This document shows, in pieces, positions 27,655 to 36,433 of a DNA stretch of 64,000 nucleotides. The translations under genes and the position numbers were made by a program. Origin of the DNA: J054 sp965221985. Its GTDB lineage: Bacteria > Pseudomonadota > Gammaproteobacteria > Steroidobacterales > GCA-2729495. The stretch covers positions 3,286,001 to 3,350,000 of the forward strand of contig OZ244928.1 of the NCBI GenBank assembly GCA_965221985.1. The letters run 5' to 3'. The notes under the pieces are model-generated. The model ran no database searches. It saw only the letters and a list, made by a program, of their open reading frames with translations, and was not told the DNA's origin. Positions within the stretch are counted from its first letter, which is position 1, and each line of letters begins with the position of its first letter.

Positions 27655-28115
27655 GCTAACTGCCTCTCGGCACCAGGTAGCAGCCCGGCGATCTTCCCCT
27701 TCAAAACTCGCAGCCGCTTTATCGCGACCTCTGAGCAAGACCCGTGGCTTTGCGTCCGAGGCTTACACCCCGTTTGCCCGTTCCGTCCCCTTAAGGCTCG
27801 AGCGTTACTATACTTGACCGCCCTAGTAGTTCAAACATCTTTTGACATAAGGGGAGAATAGGCCTAGTGGCCTGAAAATCTACTTTTTTCTTTAAAAACA
27901 ATATATTAGATAAATTTCGCACAACGTAGGCGCTATTCAGCGACGACCATCTGCATCCAGCCCATCGCAAATTGGGGTAGCGACCACTGCGCGGATACCT
28001 GGCCCATCTTGCTCGACTCGCTGCCTGGCTTGCGCCGACGGTCAAGGCCGCGGAACGGGATACGATACTGCCCGCCATCGCTGCGCGTAGCAGACTCTCT
28101 TTACCGCGAATTCTC
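27655..28115. other. Intergenic, no gene seen
   Basis: About 460 bases between tandem copies A and B. The stretch around 27890-27930 is AT-rich (TTTTTTCTTTAAAAACAATA) and could hold the copy A promoter on the minus strand. No gene, tRNA or strong hairpin is visible; open frames on both strands have no known motif. Confidence 0.5.
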
Positions 28116-28192
28116 GGCATTCGGCCGACCTAGGTCTGCAAGCGTCGGCGAGTCCAGCCGAGCAAGCCCAGCGCGGAACCGAACAGCCAAAC
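28116..28192. repeat. 3'-end repeat shared with copy C
   Basis: About 77 bases covering the last codons and the 3' flank of copy B are identical or nearly so to 28849-28925 at the end of copy C (offset 733 bases in both coding and flanking sequence). Copy A does not have this ending. It gives copy B a mixed origin. Confidence 0.88.
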
Positions 28193-28807
28193 CGCTGCGG
28201 GAACCGGCACTACGTTGAACACTAGCTCGACACCACCGGTGGAAGTTCCACCACTGCCGAGGGTGTTCCACAAGGCACTCTGCATGACCAGCGAGCCACC
28301 GCCAATCGACGCCGTTGACGTGGCGTAGTCACTGCCCTGCTGCTGCGCGCCAACAGAGACGTCGTCACCACCAAGGGTCCTGGTACCCGGAATCGCACCG
28401 TAGTTGACGCTCGACTCATTTATAAAATTGGTACCGAAGGTCCAATTACCGCACAAATGCGCGCCAACGCCGCCACCAAATTGACCTTCGGCACAGCTAT
28501 AAGCCGAAGCCGCGTAGGCACCGCCACCTGTGGTCCAGTTGGTGTGGTTATGGGTGAACAGCTCGTTGCCAGGCAGCGGGCTAAGGTTAAACAACACGCT
28601 GGTCGTACCGGCGTCCATGGTCACAACACCGCTGGTGGTGTTGTAGGTACCCGTGAGGGTGCCGCTAAGAAAGCCCAACGATTCGCCATTATTGGAACCG
28701 GTGTTAACGGCGGTAAGCGTAACCGCGACATCCGCGGCATTCGCTGCGCCGGCAGCCCCTATAGCCGTTGCAACTGCAATGGCAACTTTTGATTTCTTCA
28801 TTCGCAA
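28130..28807 (-). CDS. VPVPA-CTERM secreted protein, tandem copy B (chimeric)
   Basis: A 225-residue paralogue with the same length as copy A, identical signal peptide and leader, and a body that differs at few positions. The sorting tail VVPVPAAVWLFGSALGLL is the same as in copy A, but the final residues (GWTRRRLQT) equal those of copy C rather than A (GWVRRRATV). The DNA supports a chimera: body like A, 3' end and flank like C. The two body cysteines are retained. GGAGGA ribosome site as in copy A. It is expected to be exported by Sec and processed by exosortase; function of the mature domain unknown. Confidence 0.88.
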   Translation of the reverse strand: MRMKKSKVAIAVATAIGAAGAANAADVAVTLTAVNTGSNNGESLGFLSGTLTGTYNTTSGVVTMDAGTTSVLFNLSPLPGNELFTHNHTNWTTGGGAYAASAYSCAEGQFGGGVGAHLCGNWTFGTNFINESSVNYGAIPGTRTLGGDDVSVGAQQQGSDYATSTASIGGGSLVMQSALWNTLGSGGTSTGGVELVFNVVPVPAAVWLFGSALGLLGWTRRRLQT

Positions 28808-28848
28808 CTATCCTCCAAAGTATAGTTTAGTCAGCTAACTGCCTTTTC

Positions 28849-28925
28849 GGCATTCGGCCGACCTAGGTCTGCAAGCGTCGGCGAGTCCAGCCGAGCAAGC
28901 CCAGCGCGGAACCGAACAGCCAAAG
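28849..28925. repeat. 3'-end repeat, copy C version
   Basis: Partner of 28116-28192. It starts at GGCATTCGGCCGACCTAGG in the 3' flank of copy C and extends into the codons for the terminal GWTRRRLQT region and the sorting-tail helix, after which the two copies diverge. Confidence 0.88.
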
Positions 28926-29525
28926 CGCGGACGGAATCGGTACCACCGTAAACACCAGCTGGATTCCCGCTTCGGAGGTACCACCGGAATTCCAGGAATC
29001 GCTCTCCATGACCAGCTGGCCACCGCCGTAGGATGCCGTGGTCGTGGCGAAGGCACTGCCCTGCTGCTGAGGGCCGACGGCCACATCGTCGCCGCCGAGG
29101 CTTCGGGTACCAGGAATCGCCGCGTAGTTCACGCTCGATTCGTTGACGAAATTGCTACCGAAGTTGTAGTTACCGCACAAATGGGCCCCAACACCGCCAC
29201 CGAACTGCCCTTCCACGCAGCTGTACCCGCTGGCCGAGTAACTTCCGGCCCCCGTGCTCCAGTCGGTGTGCTGGTGTGTAAACAAATCATTATTCGGCAG
29301 CGGATTTAAGTCGAAAAAGACCGAGGTGGTGCCCGAGTCCATGGTTACAATACCGCTGCTCTCGTTGTAGGAGCCGGTCAGCGTACCGCTGAGGATTCCG
29401 CTTGACACGCCGCCCGTCGAACCGGTGAAAACCCCAGTCAGTGTTACGGCAACATCCGCCGCTTCCGCCCCACTGTTGACCCCTAAAGCCGTTGCAACGG
29501 CAACCGCCAATGTTGATTTCTGCAT
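28863..29525 (-). CDS. VPVPA/VPIPS-CTERM secreted protein, tandem copy C
   Basis: A 220-residue paralogue of copies A and B, with a more diverged body and leader. I start it at ATG 29525 (MQKSTLAVAVATALGVNSGA), where the signal peptide begins, with GGGGGA upstream; the longer frame to 29603 adds an unlikely N-terminus. The body keeps the same layout (SGTLTGSYN, FDLNPLPNND, CVEGQFGGGV, HLCGNYNF) and the sorting tail reads VVPIPSALWLFGSALGLL followed by TRRR. It is likely the oldest copy, since A and B are far closer to each other. It probably shares the regulation and the exosortase route of the other two. Confidence 0.87.
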   Translation of the reverse strand: MQKSTLAVAVATALGVNSGAEAADVAVTLTGVFTGSTGGVSSGILSGTLTGSYNESSGIVTMDSGTTSVFFDLNPLPNNDLFTHQHTDWSTGAGSYSASGYSCVEGQFGGGVGAHLCGNYNFGSNFVNESSVNYAAIPGTRSLGGDDVAVGPQQQGSAFATTTASYGGGQLVMESDSWNSGGTSEAGIQLVFTVVPIPSALWLFGSALGLLGWTRRRLQT

Positions 29526-30045
29526 GCGTCGATCCCCCAAAAGCTTAAGCCAATTATTGCCGTTGGATAAGCCGGTGCGACGCCCGGCTGTCACCGTCAT
29601 CACGCGGAGAAGGATCGCTACCGTCGCCCATTCGGACCCCCCTCGGCGGCAATGCTCTTAAATTATACCGATTTTCGGCAACGTTTACCGGTCACGCCTA
29701 GCTTGACATAAGCTGCCCATAGCGACCGCTGTGGAAAGGAATTGCCAGTTCTCGTAGCAGGCTATTAAGTAGCCCGGGCGTTACTTTGTCATCGCGGAGC
29801 GTAAAGGACAGAACCGGTTCTGTCGGCATTGCCAGGACTGGTCATGCAGAGAATTTCCGCAACATACGGGCGCCCGTCACCCACAGTATTGGCGGCGAGC
29901 AGTGTCACCGATGCTCGACGCTAGCTGTTGAAAGAGTTCCCCACTAAATATTTAAGTGATCAAGTTGAAGCAGATACGGGAACCGTCGGTTCACCGTCGG
30001 TCATTCTCCACCCGGATAGACCAGGCTCGAATCAGTACCTATGGA
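29526..30045. other. Intergenic, no gene seen
   Basis: About 520 bases between copy C and a methyltransferase gene, all minus strand. It contains the copy C leader near 29526-29545 and no gene I recognise. Short palindromic stretches such as AGTAGCCCGGGCGTTACT near 29770 are present but no convincing terminator with a T-tract. Confidence 0.5.
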
Positions 30046-31356
30046 CTATACGATGACCAAGCGGCCAATATCTGGAATATTTGAACCATAGCTGCCCGGC
30101 TTAATTAAGTACAACAGCCCGAACTCATGCATGATCTCGTAAATGCCGGCAAGTTCTTCCCGAATGTCCTGTTGATTTGAACCAGGCACCGCGCGCTGCA
30201 CGCGCTGGTAGATGTCGCGAATGGGTATCTTTCCATCCATACAGAGGAATAAATATTTGAGAATTTCGCTGCAGCGAATGCTGATGCTGATGCCCCGTAC
30301 CTGAAGATTGAATATCTGTCCCGGCCGCATGGCATTTGCCAGTTCTTGCTGCTTCCCAAACATTTCCCAGAACAAAATTAACGCGTTGTCTTCATCATCA
30401 AAACTTGCAACCGCCTGCGGAAGCCGTGACACGAAAAACTCATGTTTCGCGATATGGCAGCTCATGAGTTCGGCCACGGTTTGTTGTTGCACACTGTCGA
30501 GGCGATCAAATTCCTCATGCAGCGCTTCGTCGTTTACCAGAAAGTACGGATCATAGCGTTCTGATTGGACTGGAAACCCTTGCACATGCAGGCCGCTAGA
30601 CTCGGCGAACTCGTAGACTGCGGGTATGTCGAAAGCCTTGTCGCAACTGTGTAAGAGCAGATCGTATAAACCGGCATCACCATTGCCAGTCGCTGAGATT
30701 TCATCCTGCCACCGGGCCAGGTCGCGCTGGAACCAGTTGGTGGACGGAAGATGCGCGAGTAGTGCGCGGGTCTTGGCGATCTTGTCTTCGGTACCTATGT
30801 CTTCCGGGAGGTAAGCTCTTAACAATGACTGGATATCGTAAATAGGCCGGCGCGCGTACTTTCCGTACAGCATTAGGAACATGGCGCCCTTGGGCTTCAG
30901 CACGGAAGTAAGGGCCCGTAAGCCAGCCTCGGGTGACTCCAGATGATGCAGAACTCCCGAGCAATTGATGAAGTCAAATTCTCCCAGGTCTAGGTTGGGA
31001 ATATCCTCGAGGGAACCCGTCACCCAGGAGATGTTGTCGAGACCTCTGACCCGGGCACGCTCCTGGGCAACTTGGCGACTCGCCTCGGATAGATCTAGAT
31101 AAACCAGTTCCGCGCTGGAGCCTCGCAGCTGTTCCGCCATATAAATAATGGCATCTCCCGTCCCACCGCCTGCTGAAAGAAAGCGAAAGCCGGCATTAAT
31201 GTCCAGCGCTCCCCGAAAACAAAAATGGTTAGCGACGATTAGATTACTGCCAACGCCATGCAGTATTCGGGTTTTCTCATCGGCGGGGTTTCGAACCGGA
31301 TAAGGCAGGTCTTCATACTGCTGCTTAACGACGGCGGTTGTGCTTTTTTTTGACAT
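30046..31356 (-). CDS. SAM-dependent methyltransferase with C-terminal winged-helix-like domain
   Basis: A 436-residue protein. The N-terminal part is a class I SAM methyltransferase: FLSAGGGTGDAIIYMA is motif I, ELVYLDLSEASRQ the acidic loop, then FINCSGVLHHLESPEAGLRA and LKPKGAMFLMLYGK. It begins with KQQYEDLPYPVRNP, seen in other modification-type methyltransferases. The C-terminal 80 residues (ISIRCSEILKYLFLCMDGK and on) resemble a PqqD/winged-helix peptide-recognition-like domain, which would suit a protein or peptide substrate; this part is my weaker call. AGGAG precedes the ATG by about 6 bases. It begins the accessory island of group-transfer enzymes. Confidence 0.78.
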   Translation of the reverse strand: MSKKSTTAVVKQQYEDLPYPVRNPADEKTRILHGVGSNLIVANHFCFRGALDINAGFRFLSAGGGTGDAIIYMAEQLRGSSAELVYLDLSEASRQVAQERARVRGLDNISWVTGSLEDIPNLDLGEFDFINCSGVLHHLESPEAGLRALTSVLKPKGAMFLMLYGKYARRPIYDIQSLLRAYLPEDIGTEDKIAKTRALLAHLPSTNWFQRDLARWQDEISATGNGDAGLYDLLLHSCDKAFDIPAVYEFAESSGLHVQGFPVQSERYDPYFLVNDEALHEEFDRLDSVQQQTVAELMSCHIAKHEFFVSRLPQAVASFDDEDNALILFWEMFGKQQELANAMRPGQIFNLQVRGISISIRCSEILKYLFLCMDGKIPIRDIYQRVQRAVPGSNQQDIREELAGIYEIMHEFGLLYLIKPGSYGSNIPDIGRLVIV

Positions 31357-31511
31357 CAATGACTCCTGCCCTGTTCCGGGGATGATAGATGCTTCGTGTA
31401 CCGGCTCAAAATTGGGTCGTCATCCCGTCCGCAAAAGACCAGCGTAACGCCAAACCAGGCGGCCGCGAGAACAGATTAGGTTAAGCGTGGCACTGAAATA
31501 CCCTGCGAGGG

Positions 31512-33245
31512 TCAATCCGTGACCGAATAACCATACCGTGCGAGTTGTTCTTGAACAATTGGCAGCAAAGGCTGAACTTCCGCGGAATAGTTGCGCCAAC
31601 GATTGCGCGCGGAAGTATAGATGGGTTGATCGACTTGCGAGTTTGACGGAGTTATCACTAGGCGTTCTTCATTCTTGATATGAAAGTCCCGAAAGCGCCA
31701 GTCGGGTTGCACCCCTAGAAATTCAAGCAGGCTCAGTATTGTGCCCTCAAAATCCGCGACCAAGTCCTCGTAACGAACGCAATGCAAGGATAACGAGAGC
31801 TGCTGCCTATACATCTCGAATAGATCCATCACCTGATTATAACGACGGAAGCAGGACTCCAAGCTCGTGAAGTACCGCATTTCTGTGTTGAGCGCGAAAT
31901 CCTGCTGAAAACAACTCAAACAAACGTCAGCCGGATGACGCAGAGACCAAATAAATCGAGAATCGGGAAATAGCGTCAAGATCAAGGGAATATGAATGAT
32001 ATTCAGCGGCAACTTGTCGATAACCACCGATAGCTCGCCGTCAGATTCCAGATAGACTTCGTTATGCTCGAAATAGGTCTCGCGTAAACGGCGCTGCGTT
32101 TCGGGCATCAGCTTATGGAGTTCTTGCGGGTAAGAGTACCCGGCACTCTGCATCTGATGACGTACTTTCGATATTGCGTCAGCTTCGCCCAAAGTCGCGA
32201 AGCCGGGCTGGGTGCCTAGCACAGTTTCCAGTAGGGTCGTACCTGAGCGCGGGAAACCTACCATGAAAACCGGTGCGTAAGGCGCGTCTTCATCATCTTC
32301 GTGCGCCACCAGGTCTAGGGGCAGCAGACGGCGATATTGCTCAACGTAGTCAACGGCTTCAATATTTCCTACTTCCGTTTCCACAAGCTGATTCATCGAC
32401 GAGAAACTTGCATGCGCGCCGGCGTAGTCCCCGATGGCATCCAAACATTTTCCACGCAGTAAATAATAACTACGCAATATGCCTGGCTGGGTAATCGACC
32501 GTGCCTGCACGTCATCCAATACGGTGAGAGCTGACTGATGCTCTTTGTCGTGAATAAGGGCGCGCGCCTTGAATTCATACAACCAAGACGGTTGACGATT
32601 CCGGGCCTGCAATTCTTGCATCAGAGACTGCAGAGGAACCCATGCCCCGTAGCTCACCAATAGCTCCATCAGCGTATAGAGCTGCTGATTGTCGATTTGC
32701 TGCCAGTGAGCCAGCATTGCGTCGATAATGGCGAGACCTTCGGCGCGTCGGTTCAGCAAGTAGCAAGCTATTGCATTCCATGAATGTGCCTGGAAACTTG
32801 CACCCTCCGAATCAAGAAGCGCTTTGGATTGGACGTACAATCCTCGCGGATTCACGGACGCCAGATATGCCTGGCATAGCTTGCGCCTTATCGGATTGTT
32901 TTCCGGCGTCGGACTTAGTTCAATCGCGCGTTCCAGTAAGCGAATGATGGCACCCGCATCCGTAGCCGATGCGACGCCCAAGGAAAATTTCAGGTCCGCC
33001 GCACACTCCAGCAAAGAGGCACGCTCAAGGGGATCGCTAGCTAAAGCCTCTGCGGCCAATAGGGTAGTTACGGCTTGTCCACTTCGCCCTAGCGCCTGCA
33101 ATGTAGATGCGTACATCAGAAGGCTTGCCGTAGTGCGCGTAGCCGGGGCATTACAGAGACTTGCGAGCAGTTCTTCCGCATCGCGAAATTTCCGATCCTC
33201 GATCAGCTTCTCAGCTTTCCGTAATTCGGGAGATTGATTAGTCAA
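31512..33245 (-). CDS. TPR-containing sulfotransferase (copy 1)
   Basis: A 577-residue protein: tetratricopeptide repeats fill roughly residues 1-310, and the C-terminus is a sulfotransferase domain. The PAPS-binding 5' loop is FMVGFPRSGTTLLE, the 3' phosphate region is FIWSLRHPADVCLSCFQQDF, and a late VRYEDLV segment completes the fold. Such TPR-sulfotransferases are widespread but uncharacterised in marine bacteria; by family they transfer sulfate to a protein tyrosine or to a glycan. The TPR part may bind a protein substrate. It starts at TTG with AGGA upstream. A paralogue is at 41215. It is divergent from a 2OG oxygenase gene. Confidence 0.88.
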   Translation of the reverse strand: MTNQSPELRKAEKLIEDRKFRDAEELLASLCNAPATRTTASLLMYASTLQALGRSGQAVTTLLAAEALASDPLERASLLECAADLKFSLGVASATDAGAIIRLLERAIELSPTPENNPIRRKLCQAYLASVNPRGLYVQSKALLDSEGASFQAHSWNAIACYLLNRRAEGLAIIDAMLAHWQQIDNQQLYTLMELLVSYGAWVPLQSLMQELQARNRQPSWLYEFKARALIHDKEHQSALTVLDDVQARSITQPGILRSYYLLRGKCLDAIGDYAGAHASFSSMNQLVETEVGNIEAVDYVEQYRRLLPLDLVAHEDDEDAPYAPVFMVGFPRSGTTLLETVLGTQPGFATLGEADAISKVRHQMQSAGYSYPQELHKLMPETQRRLRETYFEHNEVYLESDGELSVVIDKLPLNIIHIPLILTLFPDSRFIWSLRHPADVCLSCFQQDFALNTEMRYFTSLESCFRRYNQVMDLFEMYRQQLSLSLHCVRYEDLVADFEGTILSLLEFLGVQPDWRFRDFHIKNEERLVITPSNSQVDQPIYTSARNRWRNYSAEVQPLLPIVQEQLARYGYSVTD

Positions 33246-33654
33246 ATTGTAGTCCTATCCCCTGCAAAGGATCGCCGGCAAGGTATTCGCGCCCGACTAA
33301 GAAATAACTGTCCAAGCTAACCGTAAATAAGTATAGCTGCCACGAGACTCGCGGTGACCTAAGAGTGAATTCAAGTATCGTCTACCCCTGCGAAAATCAT
33401 TTCACCGGCAACTACAGATTCCCATTTTTTCAGCCACGGTTAGCGCCGGAGCAACCTTTTACCCACTTACCCCATAATCAACTGCGAAAACTCATGACAT
33501 AATCAAGGGGATTTTCAATCCAGGCACCACCCGCGCGCGCGTGATAACATACAATCCAAAGGAGATCACAGGCCTCCTTGACCGTTTGCTTGGAACTGGG
33601 TCGGCGCGCTAGCAATGGTCATATCAATAATAACTCGCTTCTACTTAATCAAAT
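33246..33654. other. Divergent promoter region
   Basis: About 410 bases separate the TPR-sulfotransferase (minus) and a 2OG oxygenase (plus), so promoters for both should be here. I see no gene. A TTTTTTC-rich stretch at 33424 and CGCGCGCGCG at 33531-33541 are the only simple-sequence features. Confidence 0.5.
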
Positions 33655-34344
33655 TTGACGAACCAACTTGGCATGAGAAATACAAACGGTTTGCGCCTGC
33701 GTGACGCATTTGCCACGCCCCTATTTTTCGCGAATAACCCAGCAGCGGCTGAACTGAATCCTCAATTAGCTGCTCACTTTCTTCAGGCTGAGTCAGAGGG
33801 GGCCGCCTTTAGAAATCAAGACCGGATACCAGCTTATCGATACAATATTTTCGATAGTCGGCGCGACCTGTTCAACTGGCCCGATGCCTGCGTTCAAAGT
33901 TTGGCACGGTATTGCCTCGACTCGTTGGTAGAGGCCGCAATGGAAATTAACGACTATCCGCTGGATCAAGCAAAGAATTTAAAAATAACCGGAGAGTCCT
34001 GGTTCCATATTACGCACTTCGGTGGTTATCACGGAACCCACAACCACCCCCTGCATAGTTGGTCGGGCGTTTACATGGTTAGTCCTGGTGGCAGCCCAGA
34101 CGAAGGCCAAGATTTGGGCGGCATTTTCAGCTTCATGGATCCGAGGCCGCACGCCAACATGCACATCGATGCTGGCAACAAGCATTGGCGAGAACAGTAT
34201 CTCTTGAGCTCCAGAAAAATTCCCATGTCCGCGGGTGACTTGATGCTTTTCCCATCGTATCTACAACATGACGTGTCTGCCTATTTCGGCCGCGAGCCGC
34301 GCATCACAGTTGCATTCAATGCCAACCTTTCTTTCCAGTCTTAA
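33655..34344 (+). CDS. 2OG-Fe(II) oxygenase (TIGR02466-like)
   Basis: A 229-residue oxygenase of the group with an H-x-H-P core: GTHNHPLHSWSGVYMV carries the iron ligands, FSFMDPRPHANMH follows, and LMLFPSYLQHDVSAYFG with EPRITVAFNANL gives the distal histidine and 2-oxoglutarate arginine. The fold is a double-stranded beta helix. The start is uncertain: the listed TTG, or the ATG seven codons on (33673); neither has a strong ribosome site. The gene starts a plus-strand series of a second oxygenase and an FKBP-methyltransferase fusion. Substrate unknown; members of this group are often found beside peptide- or glycan-modifying genes. Confidence 0.87.
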   Translation: MTNQLGMRNTNGLRLRDAFATPLFFANNPAAAELNPQLAAHFLQAESEGAAFRNQDRIPAYRYNIFDSRRDLFNWPDACVQSLARYCLDSLVEAAMEINDYPLDQAKNLKITGESWFHITHFGGYHGTHNHPLHSWSGVYMVSPGGSPDEGQDLGGIFSFMDPRPHANMHIDAGNKHWREQYLLSSRKIPMSAGDLMLFPSYLQHDVSAYFGREPRITVAFNANLSFQS

Positions 34345-34401
34345 ATCAGCGGTTACGCGGAATCGTGCCAACCACCGGAATTCGCTGCTAGGATTCACGA
34401 G

Positions 34402-34998
34402 TTGAGAAACCCATACCCCAACACACATAAATCGAACTTCGTTAAAGGTGACCTCTTTGTACAAGCGGTGACCCATGAATTTTCTAGCGAAGAACGGGTT
34501 CGCCTTAAGGAGCTGATGGATTCCAATGCAAGCCAAGGGGAGACCTGGGACTCGGCAGAGGCGAACAAGGCGCCCATTGATCGCCGCCGCTCGCAAGTTC
34601 ATCTTCTTAACCCTGGTGACTACCCATGGGTATGCGAGAAAATCTTTTCAGCACTTCGTGTAATTAACTTGAAGTACAATTTTGATATTTCCTCGATTGG
34701 CGAGCTGCAACTTGCGCGGTATGACGAAGATGATAGCGGATTTTACGACTGGCACATGGATATTGGGCCAGGAGCTTTTTTCTTCCGAAAAATCAGTGTT
34801 TCTATATTGCTAAATAGCCCGCAGGAATTCTCGGGGGGCGATATAGAGTTTAATACTGGGGGAAGCATTCTCCGCGGAGAGCGATCCGAGGAACGTCTGC
34901 TCGCATTCCCGAGTTTCTTGCTGCACCGGGTAACACCGGTTACTCGCGGACGCCGATACGTTTTGATTGCGTGGGTGCATGGTGGCGATTGGCGCTAG
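34402..34998 (+). CDS. PKHD-type 2OG-Fe(II) hydroxylase
   Basis: A 198-residue dioxygenase with a complete iron site: H118 and D120 in FYDWHMDIGPG, H175 in FPSFLLHRVTPV, and R185 for 2-oxoglutarate. The strand with SILLNSPQEFSGGDIEF is typical of prolyl/lysyl-hydroxylase-like enzymes. It begins at a TTG 57 bases after the previous gene and ends 32 bases before the ATG of the FKBP-methyltransferase fusion, so the three are probably one operon. A decayed relative lies 1.4 kb downstream (36434-36734). It would hydroxylate a protein, peptide or small substrate; which one is not readable. Confidence 0.9.
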   Translation: MRNPYPNTHKSNFVKGDLFVQAVTHEFSSEERVRLKELMDSNASQGETWDSAEANKAPIDRRRSQVHLLNPGDYPWVCEKIFSALRVINLKYNFDISSIGELQLARYDEDDSGFYDWHMDIGPGAFFFRKISVSILLNSPQEFSGGDIEFNTGGSILRGERSEERLLAFPSFLLHRVTPVTRGRRYVLIAWVHGGDWR

Positions 34999-35030
34999 GC
35001 TTAGTAAGAACGAACACACGAGCAAGCAAC

Positions 35031-36281
35031 ATGAACGGAACAGCAAGCGTCAAAATCGAAGACTCGCATATCGGTGCCGGCGCGGAAGTAGCAATAGGAC
35101 AGAAAGTCGCGGTTCATTTTACTGGGTGGCTCGAAGATGGACAGAAATTCGATAGCTCCGTGGATCGCGGCGTAGCGTTTGAATTCGTTGTTGGCCAGGG
35201 CAAGGTAATAAAGGGCTGGGACATGGGTATCGCCGGCATGCGCGTTGGCGGCAAACGCCGGTTAACCGTTCCGCCTGAATTTGCTTATGGCGTGAGTGGA
35301 GTGGAAGGCCGCATTCCGCCGAATTCCACTCTGGTTTTCGATGTTGAGCTGCTGAAAATTGAGCAGCAGCAGTTCCCATTCGACGTCTTCTCCTATCGCG
35401 ATTTTCCAGGCGAATTCGGCGACTTGATCTGTAAATACGGTGATAGCTGTTGCTTCCCACCATTTCCCTGGGGACAATGGGTATACGGACAGCTGATTCA
35501 AAACTACTGCTTAAAGCTCCCCGGTGATCTCATCGAGCTAGGGGTCGGCGCCGGTGGCACATCGCTAATTTTCGCCTCCCTTTTGAAAAACACGGACCGG
35601 AAGATTTATAGTCTCGATACGTATTCAGGCCTACCGGCACCCGACAAAGCGCTGGACAATCCCTATTGGCGCGCCGGCCTATACACTGGCGTAGTTCCGC
35701 TGGGGCCACGGCTGAGAAATCTTGCCAAAGAAAATCAACTTAGCGATCACATTGAGATTGTTGAGGGCCTGTTTGCCGATACCTTACCCACTTTGCCGAA
35801 AGACGCGCGATTTAGTTTTGCGCATTTGGACTCAGATCTCTATCAATCGGTACTTGATTCGCTAGAGGGAGTCTACGACCGGGTGGTTGATGGCGGCATT
35901 CTGGTTATTGACGATTTCTTCCATCATGCCCAGGGTCCCGCTAGGGCTGCTTCAGATTTCTTCAATGCAAGAGGCATGACACCTATCTACCACGTAGTTT
36001 TTCCCTACAGCGTCGGAATCATCAAGGGTGATAATTGTGAATCGCTCGGTAACCGCAGCATCGACGGGAATGTCTATTCCTTTGACTGGCTGCAAAACGA
36101 TGCAGTATTGCGAAAGGCGGTCGACCAGTCGATTACTCAATCGACTGGCGAATCGAAAGCGGGTAACAATGCACGGAATCTACAGGAATTATTGTCCTCC
36201 GATATGGACAAGCCATCTAATATCTATGCCTATTTTCTAGCGCTCGAAGACTTTTGGGATTCAATGGCAGAAGGATTTTAA
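35031..36281 (+). CDS. FKBP isomerase fused to TylF-type methyltransferase
   Basis: A 416-residue two-domain protein. Residues 1-112 are an FKBP peptidyl-prolyl isomerase (HFTGWLEDGQKFDSS, VIKGWDMGIAGMRVGGKRR, PPEFAYG, IPPNSTLVFDVELL). Residues about 117-345 are a TylF/MycF-like O-methyltransferase: SAM loop DLIELGVGAGGTSLIF, HLDSDLY with the metal-binding aspartates, and ILVIDDFFHH. I know of no common protein with this domain pair. An isomerase joined to a methyltransferase suggests a polypeptide substrate. I place the start at the ATG 35031; a longer frame to 34971 runs into the previous gene. The tail (345-416) is unassigned. Confidence 0.87.
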   Translation: MNGTASVKIEDSHIGAGAEVAIGQKVAVHFTGWLEDGQKFDSSVDRGVAFEFVVGQGKVIKGWDMGIAGMRVGGKRRLTVPPEFAYGVSGVEGRIPPNSTLVFDVELLKIEQQQFPFDVFSYRDFPGEFGDLICKYGDSCCFPPFPWGQWVYGQLIQNYCLKLPGDLIELGVGAGGTSLIFASLLKNTDRKIYSLDTYSGLPAPDKALDNPYWRAGLYTGVVPLGPRLRNLAKENQLSDHIEIVEGLFADTLPTLPKDARFSFAHLDSDLYQSVLDSLEGVYDRVVDGGILVIDDFFHHAQGPARAASDFFNARGMTPIYHVVFPYSVGIIKGDNCESLGNRSIDGNVYSFDWLQNDAVLRKAVDQSITQSTGESKAGNNARNLQELLSSDMDKPSNIYAYFLALEDFWDSMAEGF

Positions 36282-36433
36282 GAGATCGCTTGGCGGTTCG
36301 ACTACCTGAAACATTTGACAATCCGGTGGGCAAAGAAAGGCTTCGGATCAGTTGGTCGCGTCGATAAGGCAGTTACGGACTCCGCAAGAATTCTGGAACC
36401 ACTGCCGTTGATCCGGTCACGATGTGTTATCAA

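Noticed and set aside
28457..28792. 111-codon plus-strand frames opposite the tandem VPVPA genes
   Set aside because: They are antisense to genuine coding sequence and repeat only because the genes are duplicated.
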